Shown here: in pieces, positions 22,007-32,143 of the stretch
How the letters are laid out: the number at the start of each line of letters is the position of its first letter
How positions within the stretch are numbered: the stretch's first letter is position 1
NCBI GenBank assembly: GCA_902530885.1
Contig: CACABZ010000004.1
Location: forward strand, 1 to 64,000
Length of the DNA: 64,000 nt
Source: an uncultured Pelagibacteraceae bacterium
Lineage (GTDB): Bacteria > Pseudomonadota > Alphaproteobacteria > Pelagibacterales > Pelagibacteraceae
Reading direction: 5' to 3'
Program-made: the position numbers and the translations under genes
The notes under the pieces: generated by a model
What the model saw: only the letters and a program-made list of their open reading frames with translations
What the model was told of the DNA's origin: nothing
Databases searched by the model: none

Positions 22007-23356
22007 TTATGCTGCGATGTTTTTTTCCTCTTTTGAGATCTTACCGTAGATAGTTTGTTTACTAAAATCAGATATTAGCACATTTTTTATTTGGCCAACA
22101 ATATCTATTTTGCTTTCAACAACCACTGGATTCATATACTCATCTCTGCCAAAATATTTATTTTTACTAATCTCATTTTCAAACAAGGTTTTAGTTTTAA
22201 TATTTATTAGGTCCTTTTTATAATTTTCTTTAATTTCACTTGCTATATTTTGAAAAATATAAAGTCTATTTTTTGCAATTAAATGATCAATTAAATTTAA
22301 ATTATCTGCGGGCGTACCAGGTCTTGGGCTAAAAATATAAGAATAAACATTTATAAACTTGATCTTTTTCAATAGCTCGCAAGAAAGCAAGAAATCATTG
22401 TCGGTTTCACCTGGATATCCAATTATAAAATCACTTGTGAATTGAATGTTTGATTTAATTTTTTTTAGTTTTTCAATTTTTTCTAAGTACTCTTTAATTG
22501 TATGTTTTCTATTCATTTTCTTCAAAATGCTATCTGAGCCAGATTGAACTGGTAAATGTAATACTGGCATTAATTTTTCACAATTTTTGTGGGCCTCTAT
22601 TAGGTCGTCTGTTAAATCTTTAGGATGTGACGTGGTATATCTTATTCTTTTTAATTTTTTTATATCCTCCAATTTTTTTATTAAATCAGAAATTTTTTTG
22701 TTATCTCTCTCATAGGCATTTACATTCTGACCAAGTAATGTAATTTCTCTGACACCATTTGAAACGAGATGATTTGCTTCGCTTATAATCTCATCAAAAT
22801 CTCTAGAGTGTTCTGGGCCTCTAGTATAGGGAACAACACAAAACTTACAAAATTTATCACATCCTTCTTGAATAGTTAAAGGTGTTGAAATTTTTTTATT
22901 TGAATTTTCTATTGAGTTAAGAAAATTAAATTTTTCAATAACCGCAAAATCAGTTTTTTCAATTGTTTCATTATTTTTTTCAATACTCATGATGATCTCA
23001 TTTATTTTGTGATATGACTGGGGGCCTACGACGGCATCAACATATTTTTCTTTTCTTAATAATAAATCACCTTCAGCCTGGGCAACGCAACCTGCAATTA
23101 TCAAAATAGGTTTTCTTTTTTGTGAAAATTCTTTTTTAATTCTACCAATGTCGTGAAATACTTTATCTGTTGCTTTTTCTCTTATGTGACAAGTATTAAT
23201 TATTAAGCAATCAGCTTTACTGCGATTTTTCGTGGGATAATAATTTATTTTTTTTGTAATATCTAAAATTCGGTTGCTATCATATTCATTCATTTGACAA
23301 CCAAATGTCTTTATAAAAATATTTTTTTTCAAATTATTTTTTGATTTTAGATCCAT
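22007..23356 (-). CDS. miaB: tRNA-2-methylthio-N6-dimethylallyladenosine synthase
   Basis: Radical-SAM methylthiotransferase of about 449 residues. The N-terminal UPF0004 domain has FGCQMNEYDS with its cluster-binding Cys. The radical-SAM motif CDKFCKFCVVPYTRG (C-x3-C-x2-C) is near residue 155, and a C-terminal TRAM domain ends the protein. It adds the methylthio group to i6A37 of tRNAs reading U-initial codons. I use the ATG at 23356; the in-frame TTG at 23365 would add three residues. The start overlaps fur by 23 bases. Confidence 0.94.
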   Translation of the reverse strand: MDLKSKNNLKKNIFIKTFGCQMNEYDSNRILDITKKINYYPTKNRSKADCLIINTCHIREKATDKVFHDIGRIKKEFSQKRKPILIIAGCVAQAEGDLLLRKEKYVDAVVGPQSYHKINEIIMSIEKNNETIEKTDFAVIEKFNFLNSIENSNKKISTPLTIQEGCDKFCKFCVVPYTRGPEHSRDFDEIISEANHLVSNGVREITLLGQNVNAYERDNKKISDLIKKLEDIKKLKRIRYTTSHPKDLTDDLIEAHKNCEKLMPVLHLPVQSGSDSILKKMNRKHTIKEYLEKIEKLKKIKSNIQFTSDFIIGYPGETDNDFLLSCELLKKIKFINVYSYIFSPRPGTPADNLNLIDHLIAKNRLYIFQNIASEIKENYKKDLINIKTKTLFENEISKNKYFGRDEYMNPVVVESKIDIVGQIKNVLISDFSKQTIYGKISKEEKNIAA

Positions 23357-23759
23357 AAAGTTCAAGTTTATGATCTACAAGTTTATAACCAAGTTTTTTT
23401 GCAATACGGTTTTGCAATTCCTCAATATCTTTATCTACAAATTCTATTATATCACCTGTATTAACATCGATTAAATGATCGTGATGTTGATCTGTTGAAG
23501 GTTCGTATCTTGATTTTCCTTCTTTAAAATCATGTCTTTCTATAATACCCGATTCTTCAAATAATTTTAAAGTTCTATAAACTGTAGCTATACTAATTCT
23601 TTTATCTATAAGACTTACCCTTTTGTGAAGTTCATCAACATCTGGGTGGTCTTTTGATCCAAAGGTGCTTTTAGAATCTGACATGACTTTCGCGATGACT
23701 CTCCTTTGATCAGTAAGTCTAACTCCTCTGGATTTGCATTTTTCTTCTATTATACTCAT
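23334..23759 (-). CDS. fur: Fur-family metalloregulator (Fur/Mur type)
   Basis: 141 residues. The winged-helix DNA-binding half contains RLTDQRRVIAKVM and RISIATVYRTLKLFEESGIIERHDF. The dimerisation/metal half has the histidine cluster QHHDHLIDVNTGDIIEF. In alphaproteobacteria the orthologue in this tsaB-fur-miaB context is usually Fur or its manganese-sensing variant Mur; sequence alone does not decide between iron and manganese. The CxxC structural zinc pair of classical Fur is absent. This is the second Fur-superfamily member in the window beside irr. Confidence 0.88.
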   Translation of the reverse strand: MSIIEEKCKSRGVRLTDQRRVIAKVMSDSKSTFGSKDHPDVDELHKRVSLIDKRISIATVYRTLKLFEESGIIERHDFKEGKSRYEPSTDQHHDHLIDVNTGDIIEFVDKDIEELQNRIAKKLGYKLVDHKLELYGSKIKK

Positions 23760-23763
23760 AAAA

Positions 23764-24144
23764 TTAATCTAAATATATAGGTTTAATTTTTCTATCAAAG
23801 AGTTTTTTTTTAATTAGTTTTTCAATATTTTTGGGTGTAAAGTCTGTTAGCGAACTACCTTTATACCCATATAATTCACTATCAAATACAATTTTTATTC
23901 CTTTGGCAACTGCGACAGCAATGCGTATAGAGGAAAAACTTCCCGGTCCAAGATTGACTAAAACAGGTACTTTCTCATTCATTTTGACATTTTTTTTTGC
24001 TAGAAATTTTAATATATTACTAACAAGGTAAGTATTTGATTTAATATTATTTTGAAATCTCTCAATAAAATATTTATTATCACTTCTGAAAGCTATTATA
24101 TTTTTTTTACCTGTGCAGTTAATAATTAAAAAATCTTTAATCAT
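23764..24144 (-). CDS. tsaB: Short TsaB-like tRNA threonylcarbamoyladenosine protein
   Basis: 126 residues. The TsaB signature is clear: a first strand LIINCTGKKN, then VNLGPGSFSSIRIAVAVAKGI, which corresponds to GPGSFTGLRIG in TsaB. The usual protein has about 200-230 residues with two ASKHA-fold halves. Here the sequence runs from the first half nearly directly into a C-terminal tail (KIKPIYLD, resembling the P-x-YLR end). TsaB is the platform for TsaD and TsaE in t6A37 synthesis. rimI, its usual neighbour, is absent. The 5' end overlaps the divergent next gene by 32 bases. Confidence 0.82.
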   Translation of the reverse strand: MIKDFLIINCTGKKNIIAFRSDNKYFIERFQNNIKSNTYLVSNILKFLAKKNVKMNEKVPVLVNLGPGSFSSIRIAVAVAKGIKIVFDSELYGYKGSSLTDFTPKNIEKLIKKKLFDRKIKPIYLD

Positions 24145-25162
24145 TTACTTAGTTTTATTTGCTTATTTGTTTAATATCAAATTATATTCTTCAGAAATCA
24201 CATCTGAAGATTTCGGCATAATTTCATTAATGTATCATCGTTTTGAAGAAAACAAATATCCCTCAACAAATATCAGAATTAATGAATTTAAAAAACATAT
24301 TGAACTAATCAATCAAGAGAATATCAAAATTATTAATCCATCAAATTTTTATAATGAGCTTAAAAATAACACAGATCAAAGAAAGATATTACTTACAATT
24401 GATGATGGTTTTTTATCTTTTTATGAGAATGCTTGGCCAATATTAAAAAAAAATAAGACCCCTTTTATCCTATTTGTTAACACTAGAGAGGTCGGTAGTA
24501 GTGGATACATGAATTGGGATCAGATACTAGAATTAGATAAATATGAATTTGTCGAAATTGGCAACCATAGCCATTCACATGAGTATCTTATTGATTTTTC
24601 ACCTAAAGAAATAAAAATGGATCTAGAAAAGTCTATTTCAATTTTCAAAAAGAGATTAGGCAAAAACTCTGATTTTTTTTCATATCCATTTGGTGAGTAT
24701 AGTTTAGTTTTTAAAAAAATTGTGAAAGATCTGGGCTTTAAATATGCGTTTGGTCAACATTCTGGCGTAATTGATTTAACAAAAGATATTTATGAAATGC
24801 CAAGATTCCCAATAAACGAAAAATATGGGGAAGTTAATAGATTTAAGACCTTACTAAAAACTCTACCTTTTCAATATAAAAAAATTGAGCCTGAAGAAAA
24901 ATATTTAAACGATAAAACTAATCCACCTAATGTTACGATAGAATTTTATGAAAATATTGACAATTTAAAAAATATTAATTGCTTTTCAAATGAAGAAGAC
25001 AAATGGAGAAACTCAAAAATCAAGTTTATGAGTGATACAGTATTACATATAAAAATCGAGGGAAAATTTATTACAGAACGAGGAAGAATTAATTGCTCTT
25101 TAAGGAACGACGATGGATTTTATAGATGGTTAGGTATTCAATTTGTAGTAAAAGAAAAATAA
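24113..25162 (+). CDS. Exported polysaccharide deacetylase-like (NodB-homology) protein
   Basis: 349 residues. An N-terminal hydrophobic signal (SLIIYLVLFAYLFNIKLYSS) is followed by a NodB-type domain. SLMYHRFEENKYP, the catalytic motif TIDDGFLSFY and the metal-binding HSHSHEYL (H-x3-H type) are seen, with SYPFGEY further on. Such enzymes remove N-acetyl groups from surface sugars or peptidoglycan. The start is a GTG at 24113 lying 32 bases inside the divergent tsaB gene; no later start keeps the signal sequence. The C-terminal 100 residues look like a separate accessory domain I do not recognise. Confidence 0.82.
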   Translation: MQLIIKKSLIIYLVLFAYLFNIKLYSSEITSEDFGIISLMYHRFEENKYPSTNIRINEFKKHIELINQENIKIINPSNFYNELKNNTDQRKILLTIDDGFLSFYENAWPILKKNKTPFILFVNTREVGSSGYMNWDQILELDKYEFVEIGNHSHSHEYLIDFSPKEIKMDLEKSISIFKKRLGKNSDFFSYPFGEYSLVFKKIVKDLGFKYAFGQHSGVIDLTKDIYEMPRFPINEKYGEVNRFKTLLKTLPFQYKKIEPEEKYLNDKTNPPNVTIEFYENIDNLKNINCFSNEEDKWRNSKIKFMSDTVLHIKIEGKFITERGRINCSLRNDDGFYRWLGIQFVVKEK

Positions 25163-25163
25163 T

Positions 25164-26714
25164 TTATAGCTGAATGTCTTTTTTAATTACAGAGTTTGTG
25201 AGTTGAACTGTTTCAAAATCTGAGAGATTATTTTGTTTTATTATCTGTTCTAAAATTTCAGTATATTCTTTACCTGTTTGAGCATATCTATCTAATGTAT
25301 CAGTTAAATCTAAACCTTTAATTTTTTTATTCCTTTTCCTTAAACTTGATCTTTTTTCCCTAAAAGAGGAATAGCCTTTATGAGTATTTAAGTTGTTTTT
25401 ATAAGCCTTAACAGACGCTCTTAAAATAGGAAATCTCAAAATTTTGTGACCTTCATGCTTACCTTTATTAAGTGGTTCTATCCCTTGGCCAGTCCAAGTC
25501 CATTGACCAAAAATTGCGTTACCTTCTAAAGCAAATCTTGATGTTCCCCAACCACTTTCTTTTGCTGCTTGAGCAAGCGCAATTGAAACTGGTATTGTAT
25601 CCATTCTTTTTGCCAACTCTTTCATATCAGAATTTTTTACTTTATATTCTCTAAGTTTAAGTCTTAGCCAAGATTTTTCCTTATCAGTAGTCATTTTTTT
25701 TGAAGTTATTTTTTTAAGCTTCATTCTATCATCCAAAATCTTCTCATTTTCAGCAACCACCAATGGCAATACTATTTTTATAAAAGTTTCTTTTTTTAAT
25801 TGTGTATCTTTAATCTCATTTAAATCTTTTGGAAATTGAGTAAAATAAATAGGCTTGACTTTCTTTTGATATCTTACTGTTTTTAAATCATACTCCACAT
25901 CTTCGAATAAACTCAAAACCGTCTCGGTTTTAATATTTAAATTTGGCAATACTAATTCTGTAACTTGACTTGGAGATTTTTCTTTTTTTGGCTCAGGTTT
26001 TTTTGGCTCAGGTTTTTTTGGCTGTATTTTCTCAACTTTTTTCTTAGGTTTTTTTTCTATTTGCTTCTCTATATCTTTTTTTTCTTCCGCTTTTTTTTCA
26101 ATTTTTTTTGATTTATCTTTATCAATTTGAACTAATTCAGAATTGTTTTGGTTGTAATTTTCTTTTAATGTAAAAAAGATTATACCAATCGCACATACAA
26201 AAACCACTAAACCAAACCCTTTAACTAATTTGTTAGTTTGTTTTTCTTCAACTTTAGAGGTGTAAAAGCTGCTGAATGTATCAACAAGAGCGTTTGAGAT
26301 AAAACCAGTCACTGTACTAAATACTTTAGGAAATGTATTTAAAATACCAATACCAATATTTCCAGTATTTCTCCATAATCTCACAAAAAAATTACCAACT
26401 CCCCCAGTAGTATCATCGTATAGCCCTGTCGCTCCCTTTTTTGTTTTTTTAAAAAACCTTCCTACATCACCAGTTGTTTCGCTGTAGAATCCTGAAAATC
26501 CTTTTCCCGCTTTTGAGATTGGATTTGTGATACTTTTTTTGAAAAAACTAACATTGTGATCTTTTGGAATAGGTACATTATTTTTTTTAAGAATGTGTTC
26601 TAATTGAGAAGTAGTTAAATTTTTTTTTCTCTTAATGTAATTTTGTATTTCAGATATCTTATAAATATTGGAAAGTTCAAGTAATTTTTCTCTGTAGCTA
26701 ATATTTTTTTTCAT
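25164..26714 (-). CDS. Membrane-anchored Bax-like glucosaminidase protein
   Basis: 516 residues. The C-terminal domain (about 360-500) matches Bax/mannosyl-glycoprotein endo-beta-N-acetylglucosaminidase-like enzymes: SIALAQAAKESGWGTSRFA, with the catalytic Glu, then NAIFGQWTW and ASVKAYKNNLNTHKGY. A membrane helix lies near residues 168-187 (GFGLVVFVCAIGIIFFTL). After it comes a Lys/Glu/Pro-rich linker with a doubled KKPEP unit, which probably spans the periplasm. The cytoplasmic N-terminal part holds two related units, GFYSETTGDVGRFF and GLYDDTTGGVGNFF. Its stop is one base from that of the convergent deacetylase-like gene, so a wall-remodelling pair is possible. Confidence 0.75.
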   Translation of the reverse strand: MKKNISYREKLLELSNIYKISEIQNYIKRKKNLTTSQLEHILKKNNVPIPKDHNVSFFKKSITNPISKAGKGFSGFYSETTGDVGRFFKKTKKGATGLYDDTTGGVGNFFVRLWRNTGNIGIGILNTFPKVFSTVTGFISNALVDTFSSFYTSKVEEKQTNKLVKGFGLVVFVCAIGIIFFTLKENYNQNNSELVQIDKDKSKKIEKKAEEKKDIEKQIEKKPKKKVEKIQPKKPEPKKPEPKKEKSPSQVTELVLPNLNIKTETVLSLFEDVEYDLKTVRYQKKVKPIYFTQFPKDLNEIKDTQLKKETFIKIVLPLVVAENEKILDDRMKLKKITSKKMTTDKEKSWLRLKLREYKVKNSDMKELAKRMDTIPVSIALAQAAKESGWGTSRFALEGNAIFGQWTWTGQGIEPLNKGKHEGHKILRFPILRASVKAYKNNLNTHKGYSSFREKRSSLRKRNKKIKGLDLTDTLDRYAQTGKEYTEILEQIIKQNNLSDFETVQLTNSVIKKDIQL

Positions 26715-27257
26715 TTAGACCGCCTCGACTGAATTAACTTCTTTAACATAATGTTTCAATAAATTCTGTACACCTTGTTTTAAAGTCATAAGTGAGCTAG
26801 GACATCCAGAGCACGCTCCTTGCAGCTCAACTTTTACAACTCCCCCGCTGAAAGATTTGAATTTAATATCTCCACCATCTCTGGCAACAGCGGGTCTTAT
26901 TTTAGTATCTAATACTTCTTTAATTTTAGATATGGTCTCGTTTTCGTCAGAATTTTTATTTTCTGATCTATTATATAAAATAGGTTTATCATTTTTTTCA
27001 AAATAATCATTTAAGTGAGAAATAACCATTGGTTTTAAGCTATCCCATGAAACATTTTTTTCTTTTTTTACAGTTAAAAAATTATCGGAAATCAATATTA
27101 ATTCAACGCCAGTGAAACTTAAGATTTCCTTTACAAATGGAATATTGATTTTATTTAAATTAGTTTTTCTAAATTCCTCTGTACCAACTTTTGATAAAAT
27201 TTTTTGAGATAAAAATTTTAAAGAATCTGGGTTTGGTGTCTGCTCTACTTGTATCAT
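26715..27257 (-). CDS. NfuA-type Fe-S scaffold/carrier protein
   Basis: About 180 residues. The N-terminal Nfu_N domain starts IQVEQTPNPDSLKFL. The C-terminal NifU domain carries RDGGDIKFKSFSGG and the cluster-binding CSGCPSS (CxxC) before MTLKQGVQNLLKHYV. Such proteins bind and transfer a 4Fe-4S cluster. I start at the ATG at 27257, because the open frame's TTG at 27278 lies inside trpS and adds residues not typical of the family. It lies between trpS and the glucosaminidase gene on the same strand. Confidence 0.88.
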   Translation of the reverse strand: MIQVEQTPNPDSLKFLSQKILSKVGTEEFRKTNLNKINIPFVKEILSFTGVELILISDNFLTVKKEKNVSWDSLKPMVISHLNDYFEKNDKPILYNRSENKNSDENETISKIKEVLDTKIRPAVARDGGDIKFKSFSGGVVKVELQGACSGCPSSLMTLKQGVQNLLKHYVKEVNSVEAV

Positions 27258-27270
27258 TGAAACATTTATA

Positions 27271-28272
27271 TTACACAAATCCCACTATTTCACGTATCTT
27301 TTTTAAGTTTTCCTCAGCTATAATATTAGCTTTTTCTCTGCCTTTTTTTAATACATCTTCTAGGTGTTTTTTATCATTTAATAATTTAGCAATATTTGAT
27401 CCTATCGGACTAATTGTCTCAACCACTTTTTCTGTTAATTGATTTTTAAAATAAGAAAAATTTTTACCGGCAAATTCAGTAATTGTTTTCTGAATTTCTT
27501 GTTCTGATAAATCTGAATATATACTTAATAAATTAAAAGCCTCAGGTCTTATTTCGTAGTCTTTAATGTTATCAGTAATTGGATCGGTATCAGTTTTAGC
27601 TTTTTTAATTTTTTTTACTATTTCGTCAGCACTATCTTTAAGATTAATTCTTGAATAATCGGAGTCTTCCGACTTACTCATCTTTTTTGTTCCATCTCTT
27701 AAACTCATTATTCTTGAAATATTTTTTTGTATTAATGGTTCTGGTAAAGGAAAAAAATTATCAACCTTGAAATCGTTATTGAACTTTTGAGCAATATCTC
27801 TAGAAAGCTCTAAGTGTTGTTTCTGATCTTCCCCCACTGGTACATGAGTTGCTTTATATAGCAAAATATCTGCAGCCATTAAATTTGGATATATATATAA
27901 CCCCACACTGGCTTTCTCTTTATCCTTACCTGCTTTATCTTTAAATTGTGTCATTCGATTGAGCCAGCCAACTCTGCAAACACAATTTAAAATCCAAGCT
28001 AGTTCAGCATGACCGCTAACAGATGATTGATTGAATATAATGCTTTTTTTTTCATCTAGTCCTGAGGCTAAAAAACCAGCAGTAGTTTCTAAGATATTTG
28101 AATTCAGCTCTTTAGGATCTTGAAATGTCGTAATGGCATGTAAATCTACGACACAATAAAGACAATCCATTTTTTTTTGAAGAGATACAAAACTTTTTAA
28201 AGCACCTAGATAATTACCTAAATGAAGATTACCTGTTGGTTGAACTCCTGAAAATACTAATTTTTTGCTCAT
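27271..28272 (-). CDS. trpS: Tryptophanyl-tRNA synthetase
   Basis: 333 residues, class Ic synthetase. The HIGH-type motif is in [18 protein letters not shown] and the KMSKS motif is KKMSKSED near residue 197. [17 protein letters not shown] is also family-typical. It charges tRNA-Trp with tryptophan. It begins one base downstream of the murJ stop; murJ-trpS-nfuA is a familiar alphaproteobacterial order. Confidence 0.96.
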   Translation of the reverse strand: MSKKLVFSGVQPTGNLHLGNYLGALKSFVSLQKKMDCLYCVVDLHAITTFQDPKELNSNILETTAGFLASGLDEKKSIIFNQSSVSGHAELAWILNCVCRVGWLNRMTQFKDKAGKDKEKASVGLYIYPNLMAADILLYKATHVPVGEDQKQHLELSRDIAQKFNNDFKVDNFFPLPEPLIQKNISRIMSLRDGTKKMSKSEDSDYSRINLKDSADEIVKKIKKAKTDTDPITDNIKDYEIRPEAFNLLSIYSDLSEQEIQKTITEFAGKNFSYFKNQLTEKVVETISPIGSNIAKLLNDKKHLEDVLKKGREKANIIAEENLKKIREIVGFV

Positions 28273-28273
28273 A

Positions 28274-29800
28274 TTAATCTGCTTTAAATTTTTTAATATT
28301 TAATACTTTTAATAAATAACAAATTAAAAAATACATTATAGCAATAAAGATTACTATAAATAATAAATAAAGAATTTTATAGTTGCTTGTATATGCTAAA
28401 TTTTCACTAAAATGATTGATACTCTGATAAAAAATATAAGACATTATTGAGGTCGATAAAGTTATTTTTAACAGATTTCTATAAACTATGGATTCTATTT
28501 TAAAATAATTCTTATTGAATAGAATAAACAAATAATAACTAACACCAATCCAAGATGAGATTGTAGTGGCTATAGGAATTATAATAAATCCAACTTCTCG
28601 AAAAAACATTACACTTATTATTAGATTTATTATAACTATTATTAGTGAAACTCTAAAAGGTGTCAAAGTATTATCTCTAGCAAAGAAGAAGTTGGCAAAT
28701 ATTTTTAAAACTGCAAAAGCTGGTATACCGTATCCAAAATACTTTAATGCCATTGATGTCATTTTGATATCATTTTCACTAAATGACCCGTAACCAAATA
28801 ATGCGTTAACTATTTCGTCTGAACCAATAACTAATGCAGCAGCAGCAGGTAATGACAATAACAAAGATAATTCTAAAGATCGATTTTGCAGTTTATTTAT
28901 TTTGTTAATTTTTTTAAATTTGATAAGTCGACTTAACATGGGTAAAGAAACAGTACTAACCGCTATACCAGCAACAGCGAGATTTATTTGATAAATTCTG
29001 TCTGCATAATACAAATATGATATGGCTCCCGCTTGAAAAGAAGCTATAATAGTCCCAATTAAAATGTTTATTTGAGTAACTCCAGATGAAAAAATGCTTG
29101 GTAAAAGTTTTTTTAAAAAAAATTTAACTTTTCTTCCAATTTTATTTTTAAAAACAAAAGAGGGCTTATAATATTTTAAAGATACAAATATTAAAAATAT
29201 TAATTGTATTAAACCTGCTAATGAAACAGCATATGATAAGTTTAAAGCATAATCTAACTTTAGAAAATAAGATGCTACTAATGACAAGATCATAATTATA
29301 TTTAAAAGTATTGGAGCAGCAGCTGCAGCTGCAAATTTATTTTCTGAATTCAGTATGCCTGCAAAAAAAGATGACAAACTAACAAATGCCAAAAACGGGA
29401 AAGTGATTCTGGTAAACTCGACTGCAATATCAAATTTTAAGTCATCACCTGCAAAACCAGGAGCAATTATGTAAACTACAAAAGGTGTAAAAATTTCAAC
29501 TATAAGAATTACTATTAATAAGGCTAGAGTTAATAGTGATAAGACTTCATCGGCAAATTTCTTCGCAACAAATTTACCTCTCACTTTTTGTGATGTGTAG
29601 CTTGGGATAAACGCAGCGTTAAAAGTACCCTCTGCAAATAATCTTCTGAAAGTGTTTGGTAGTCTAAATGCAACAAAAAATGCATCGGCATATATTGATG
29701 AACCTAAAAAAAAAGCTATTAAAATGTCCCTGAAATAACCAAGAACTCGGCTCAACATGGTATAAAAACTAAATACGGTGGCAGAAGACAATATATTCAT
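28274..29800 (-). CDS. murJ: Lipid II flippase MurJ
   Basis: 508 residues, hydrophobic throughout, with about 13-14 membrane helices. The MviN/MurJ signature [17 protein letters not shown] is at the N-terminus, and the functionally important arginine region [22 protein letters not shown] follows. It moves lipid II across the inner membrane for peptidoglycan synthesis. It is divergent from maeB with 57 bases between them. Confidence 0.95.
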   Translation of the reverse strand: MNILSSATVFSFYTMLSRVLGYFRDILIAFFLGSSIYADAFFVAFRLPNTFRRLFAEGTFNAAFIPSYTSQKVRGKFVAKKFADEVLSLLTLALLIVILIVEIFTPFVVYIIAPGFAGDDLKFDIAVEFTRITFPFLAFVSLSSFFAGILNSENKFAAAAAAPILLNIIMILSLVASYFLKLDYALNLSYAVSLAGLIQLIFLIFVSLKYYKPSFVFKNKIGRKVKFFLKKLLPSIFSSGVTQINILIGTIIASFQAGAISYLYYADRIYQINLAVAGIAVSTVSLPMLSRLIKFKKINKINKLQNRSLELSLLLSLPAAAALVIGSDEIVNALFGYGSFSENDIKMTSMALKYFGYGIPAFAVLKIFANFFFARDNTLTPFRVSLIIVIINLIISVMFFREVGFIIIPIATTISSWIGVSYYLFILFNKNYFKIESIVYRNLLKITLSTSIMSYIFYQSINHFSENLAYTSNYKILYLLFIVIFIAIMYFLICYLLKVLNIKKFKAD

Positions 29801-29857
29801 ATTTAAGACAAAATTATCAGTGATATATTCATTTATATATTACATACTCAAAATCCA

Positions 29858-32143
29858 ATGACAAAAAAATCAAAAATTGATCATTATACAGATAAAGAAG
29901 CCTTAGACTTTCATATAGGTAATAAGTCTGGCAAAATTGAGGTTAATTCATCAAAACCTTTGATTTCCAAAAGAGATTTATCACTTGCATATTCCCCTGG
30001 AGTTGCAGCTCCAGTAAAAGAGATTTCCAAAGACTCGTCAAAAGCATATGATTATACATCTAAGGGAAATTTAGTAGCTGTAATAAGTAATGGTTCCGCA
30101 ATTCTTGGTTTGGGAAATCTTGGATCACTAGCCTCTAAGCCAGTCATGGAGGGAAAGGCTGTATTATTTAAAAGATTTGCAGATATAGACTCAATAGATA
30201 TTGAGATAGACAATAATAGTGTAGAAGAAATAATTTCCACAATTAAAAACATTGCGGGGACCTTCGGCGGTATTAATTTAGAGGACATAGCGGCCCCAGA
30301 TTGTTTTATAATTGAACAAAAGCTTAAAGAAATTTTAGATATACCAGTCTTCCACGATGACCAACATGGAACTGCCATTATAACTACTGCTGCATTAATT
30401 AACGCTTTAGATATTTCTAAAAAAAATATTCGTGAAGTTAAAATAGTTGTTAATGGCGCAGGTGCTTCAGCAATAGCTTGTACAAATTTATTTAAAAAAA
30501 TTGGTGTCAAAAATGAAAATGTGATTATGTGCGATAGAAAAGGTATAATTTACAAAGGACGGGATAAAGTTGATCAATTTAAATCAGCTCACGCTATTGA
30601 CACAAAATTTAGAACTTTAGAAGATGCAATGAAAGGGGCAGACGTTTTTTTAGGTTTGTCAGCTAAAGATGTAGTAAATCGTAATATGATTAAGTCAATG
30701 GCAAAAAACCCAATAGTATTTGCTTGTGCCAACCCTGATCCAGAAATTAAACCTGAAATAATCAATGAAGTACGAGACGATGTGATAATTGCGACAGGTA
30801 GATCAGATTATCCAAATCAAGTAAATAACTTGATTGGTTTTCCATATATATTTAGAGGTGCTTTGGATGTTAGAGCTAAAATAATAAATGATGAAATGAA
30901 AGTAGCCGCTGCCAACGCGATTGCTTTACTAGCAAGAGAAGATGTACCTGATGAAGTTGTTTCTGCTTATGGTGGAGATAGACCTAAATATGGCAAAAAT
31001 TATATTATACCTTCTACTTTTGATCCTAGGCTAGTTAGAAGAATTCCAGCAGCTGTAGCCGACGCAGCGATAAAAAGTGGTGTAGCAAGAAAAAAAATAG
31101 ATGACTTAGAAAATTACAAAGATCAATTATCAGCTAGGTTAGATCCATCGATGTCTTTAATGCAAGGAATTAACTCCAAAGTAAAAAAAAGTCCAAAGAG
31201 AGTTGTGTTTGCCGAAGGTGAAGATGAGAATATGTTAAAGGCTGCAATTGAATTTGGAAAAAATAAGCTTGGTCAGCCAATTGTAATAGGAAATGAAAAA
31301 AGGGTAAAAGAAGCTTTAAATAAAATAGGACTCGATGATAATTTCAAGATAGAAATAATAAATTCAACCGATAAACAAAAACGAGATAAATATTCAAAAT
31401 ATTTATACAAAAAACTTCAACGAACCGGTCAATTAGAAAGGGATGTTGATAGATTGGTCCGTAACGATAGAATAGCCTTTGGTTCTTCAATGGTGGCCTG
31501 TAAAGATGCTGATGCAATGGTCACAGGAAATATTAGACATTATGCGGCTTCAATTGAAAAATTAAAACATGTTTGCGATGCTAGAAAGGGTGAACCAATT
31601 TTTGGAATGACAATGATTATTTTTAAAGGTCGTACGATCCTAGTTGCTGATACAAACGTTGAGGATTTCCCTTCCTCAGAAAGATTAGTAGAAATTTCCA
31701 AATCTTGTGTAAGAGTATCAAAGCTTTTTGGTTTTGATCCCAAAGTAGCTTTTTTGTCCCACTCAACTTTTGGAAAACCTATTTCAAGAAATACTAAGCA
31801 TGTTAGAGAAGCAATCGAAATTTTAAAAGAAGAAAAAGTGGATTTCGACTTCGATGGAGAGATGCAGCCTGACGTTGCTTTAAATCCTATTTATCAAGAT
31901 ATTTATCCATTTTCAAAAATTGTTGGAAAAGCAAACATTTTAATCATGCCTGCTTTACACAGCGCAGCTATATCTACAAAACTTATGAAATCATTTGGTG
32001 GCGCTAAATTAATTGGTCCACTTTTAATTGGATTAGATTTGCCTATTGAGGTAGCGCCATTAAGATCAAGCACTTCCGACATCTTAAATTTAGCGTCTAT
32101 TGCAGCATATTCGGCAGATGTGATTGATTATAATAAGGACTAA
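29858..32143 (+). CDS. maeB: NADP-dependent malic enzyme with C-terminal phosphotransacetylase-like domain
   Basis: 761 residues, the size of the MaeB hybrid. The malic enzyme part (1-430) has LAYSPGVAAPVKEI with the catalytic Tyr, then ISNGSAILGLGNLG and the metal-binding DIAAPDCF, with the NAD(P) loop VNGAGASAIAC. The C-terminal PTA-like part starts near residue 450 (KRVVFAEGEDENMLKAA) and is regulatory rather than catalytic in studied homologues. It decarboxylates malate to pyruvate and makes NADPH. Its last four bases overlap the convergent lipoprotein gene. Confidence 0.95.
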   Translation: MTKKSKIDHYTDKEALDFHIGNKSGKIEVNSSKPLISKRDLSLAYSPGVAAPVKEISKDSSKAYDYTSKGNLVAVISNGSAILGLGNLGSLASKPVMEGKAVLFKRFADIDSIDIEIDNNSVEEIISTIKNIAGTFGGINLEDIAAPDCFIIEQKLKEILDIPVFHDDQHGTAIITTAALINALDISKKNIREVKIVVNGAGASAIACTNLFKKIGVKNENVIMCDRKGIIYKGRDKVDQFKSAHAIDTKFRTLEDAMKGADVFLGLSAKDVVNRNMIKSMAKNPIVFACANPDPEIKPEIINEVRDDVIIATGRSDYPNQVNNLIGFPYIFRGALDVRAKIINDEMKVAAANAIALLAREDVPDEVVSAYGGDRPKYGKNYIIPSTFDPRLVRRIPAAVADAAIKSGVARKKIDDLENYKDQLSARLDPSMSLMQGINSKVKKSPKRVVFAEGEDENMLKAAIEFGKNKLGQPIVIGNEKRVKEALNKIGLDDNFKIEIINSTDKQKRDKYSKYLYKKLQRTGQLERDVDRLVRNDRIAFGSSMVACKDADAMVTGNIRHYAASIEKLKHVCDARKGEPIFGMTMIIFKGRTILVADTNVEDFPSSERLVEISKSCVRVSKLFGFDPKVAFLSHSTFGKPISRNTKHVREAIEILKEEKVDFDFDGEMQPDVALNPIYQDIYPFSKIVGKANILIMPALHSAAISTKLMKSFGGAKLIGPLLIGLDLPIEVAPLRSSTSDILNLASIAAYSADVIDYNKD

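Noticed and set aside
25985-26020. Tandem DNA repeat in the glucosaminidase gene as a possible mobile or CRISPR-like repeat
   Set aside because: It only encodes a doubled Lys-Pro-Glu-Pro linker unit; there are no spacers or further copies.
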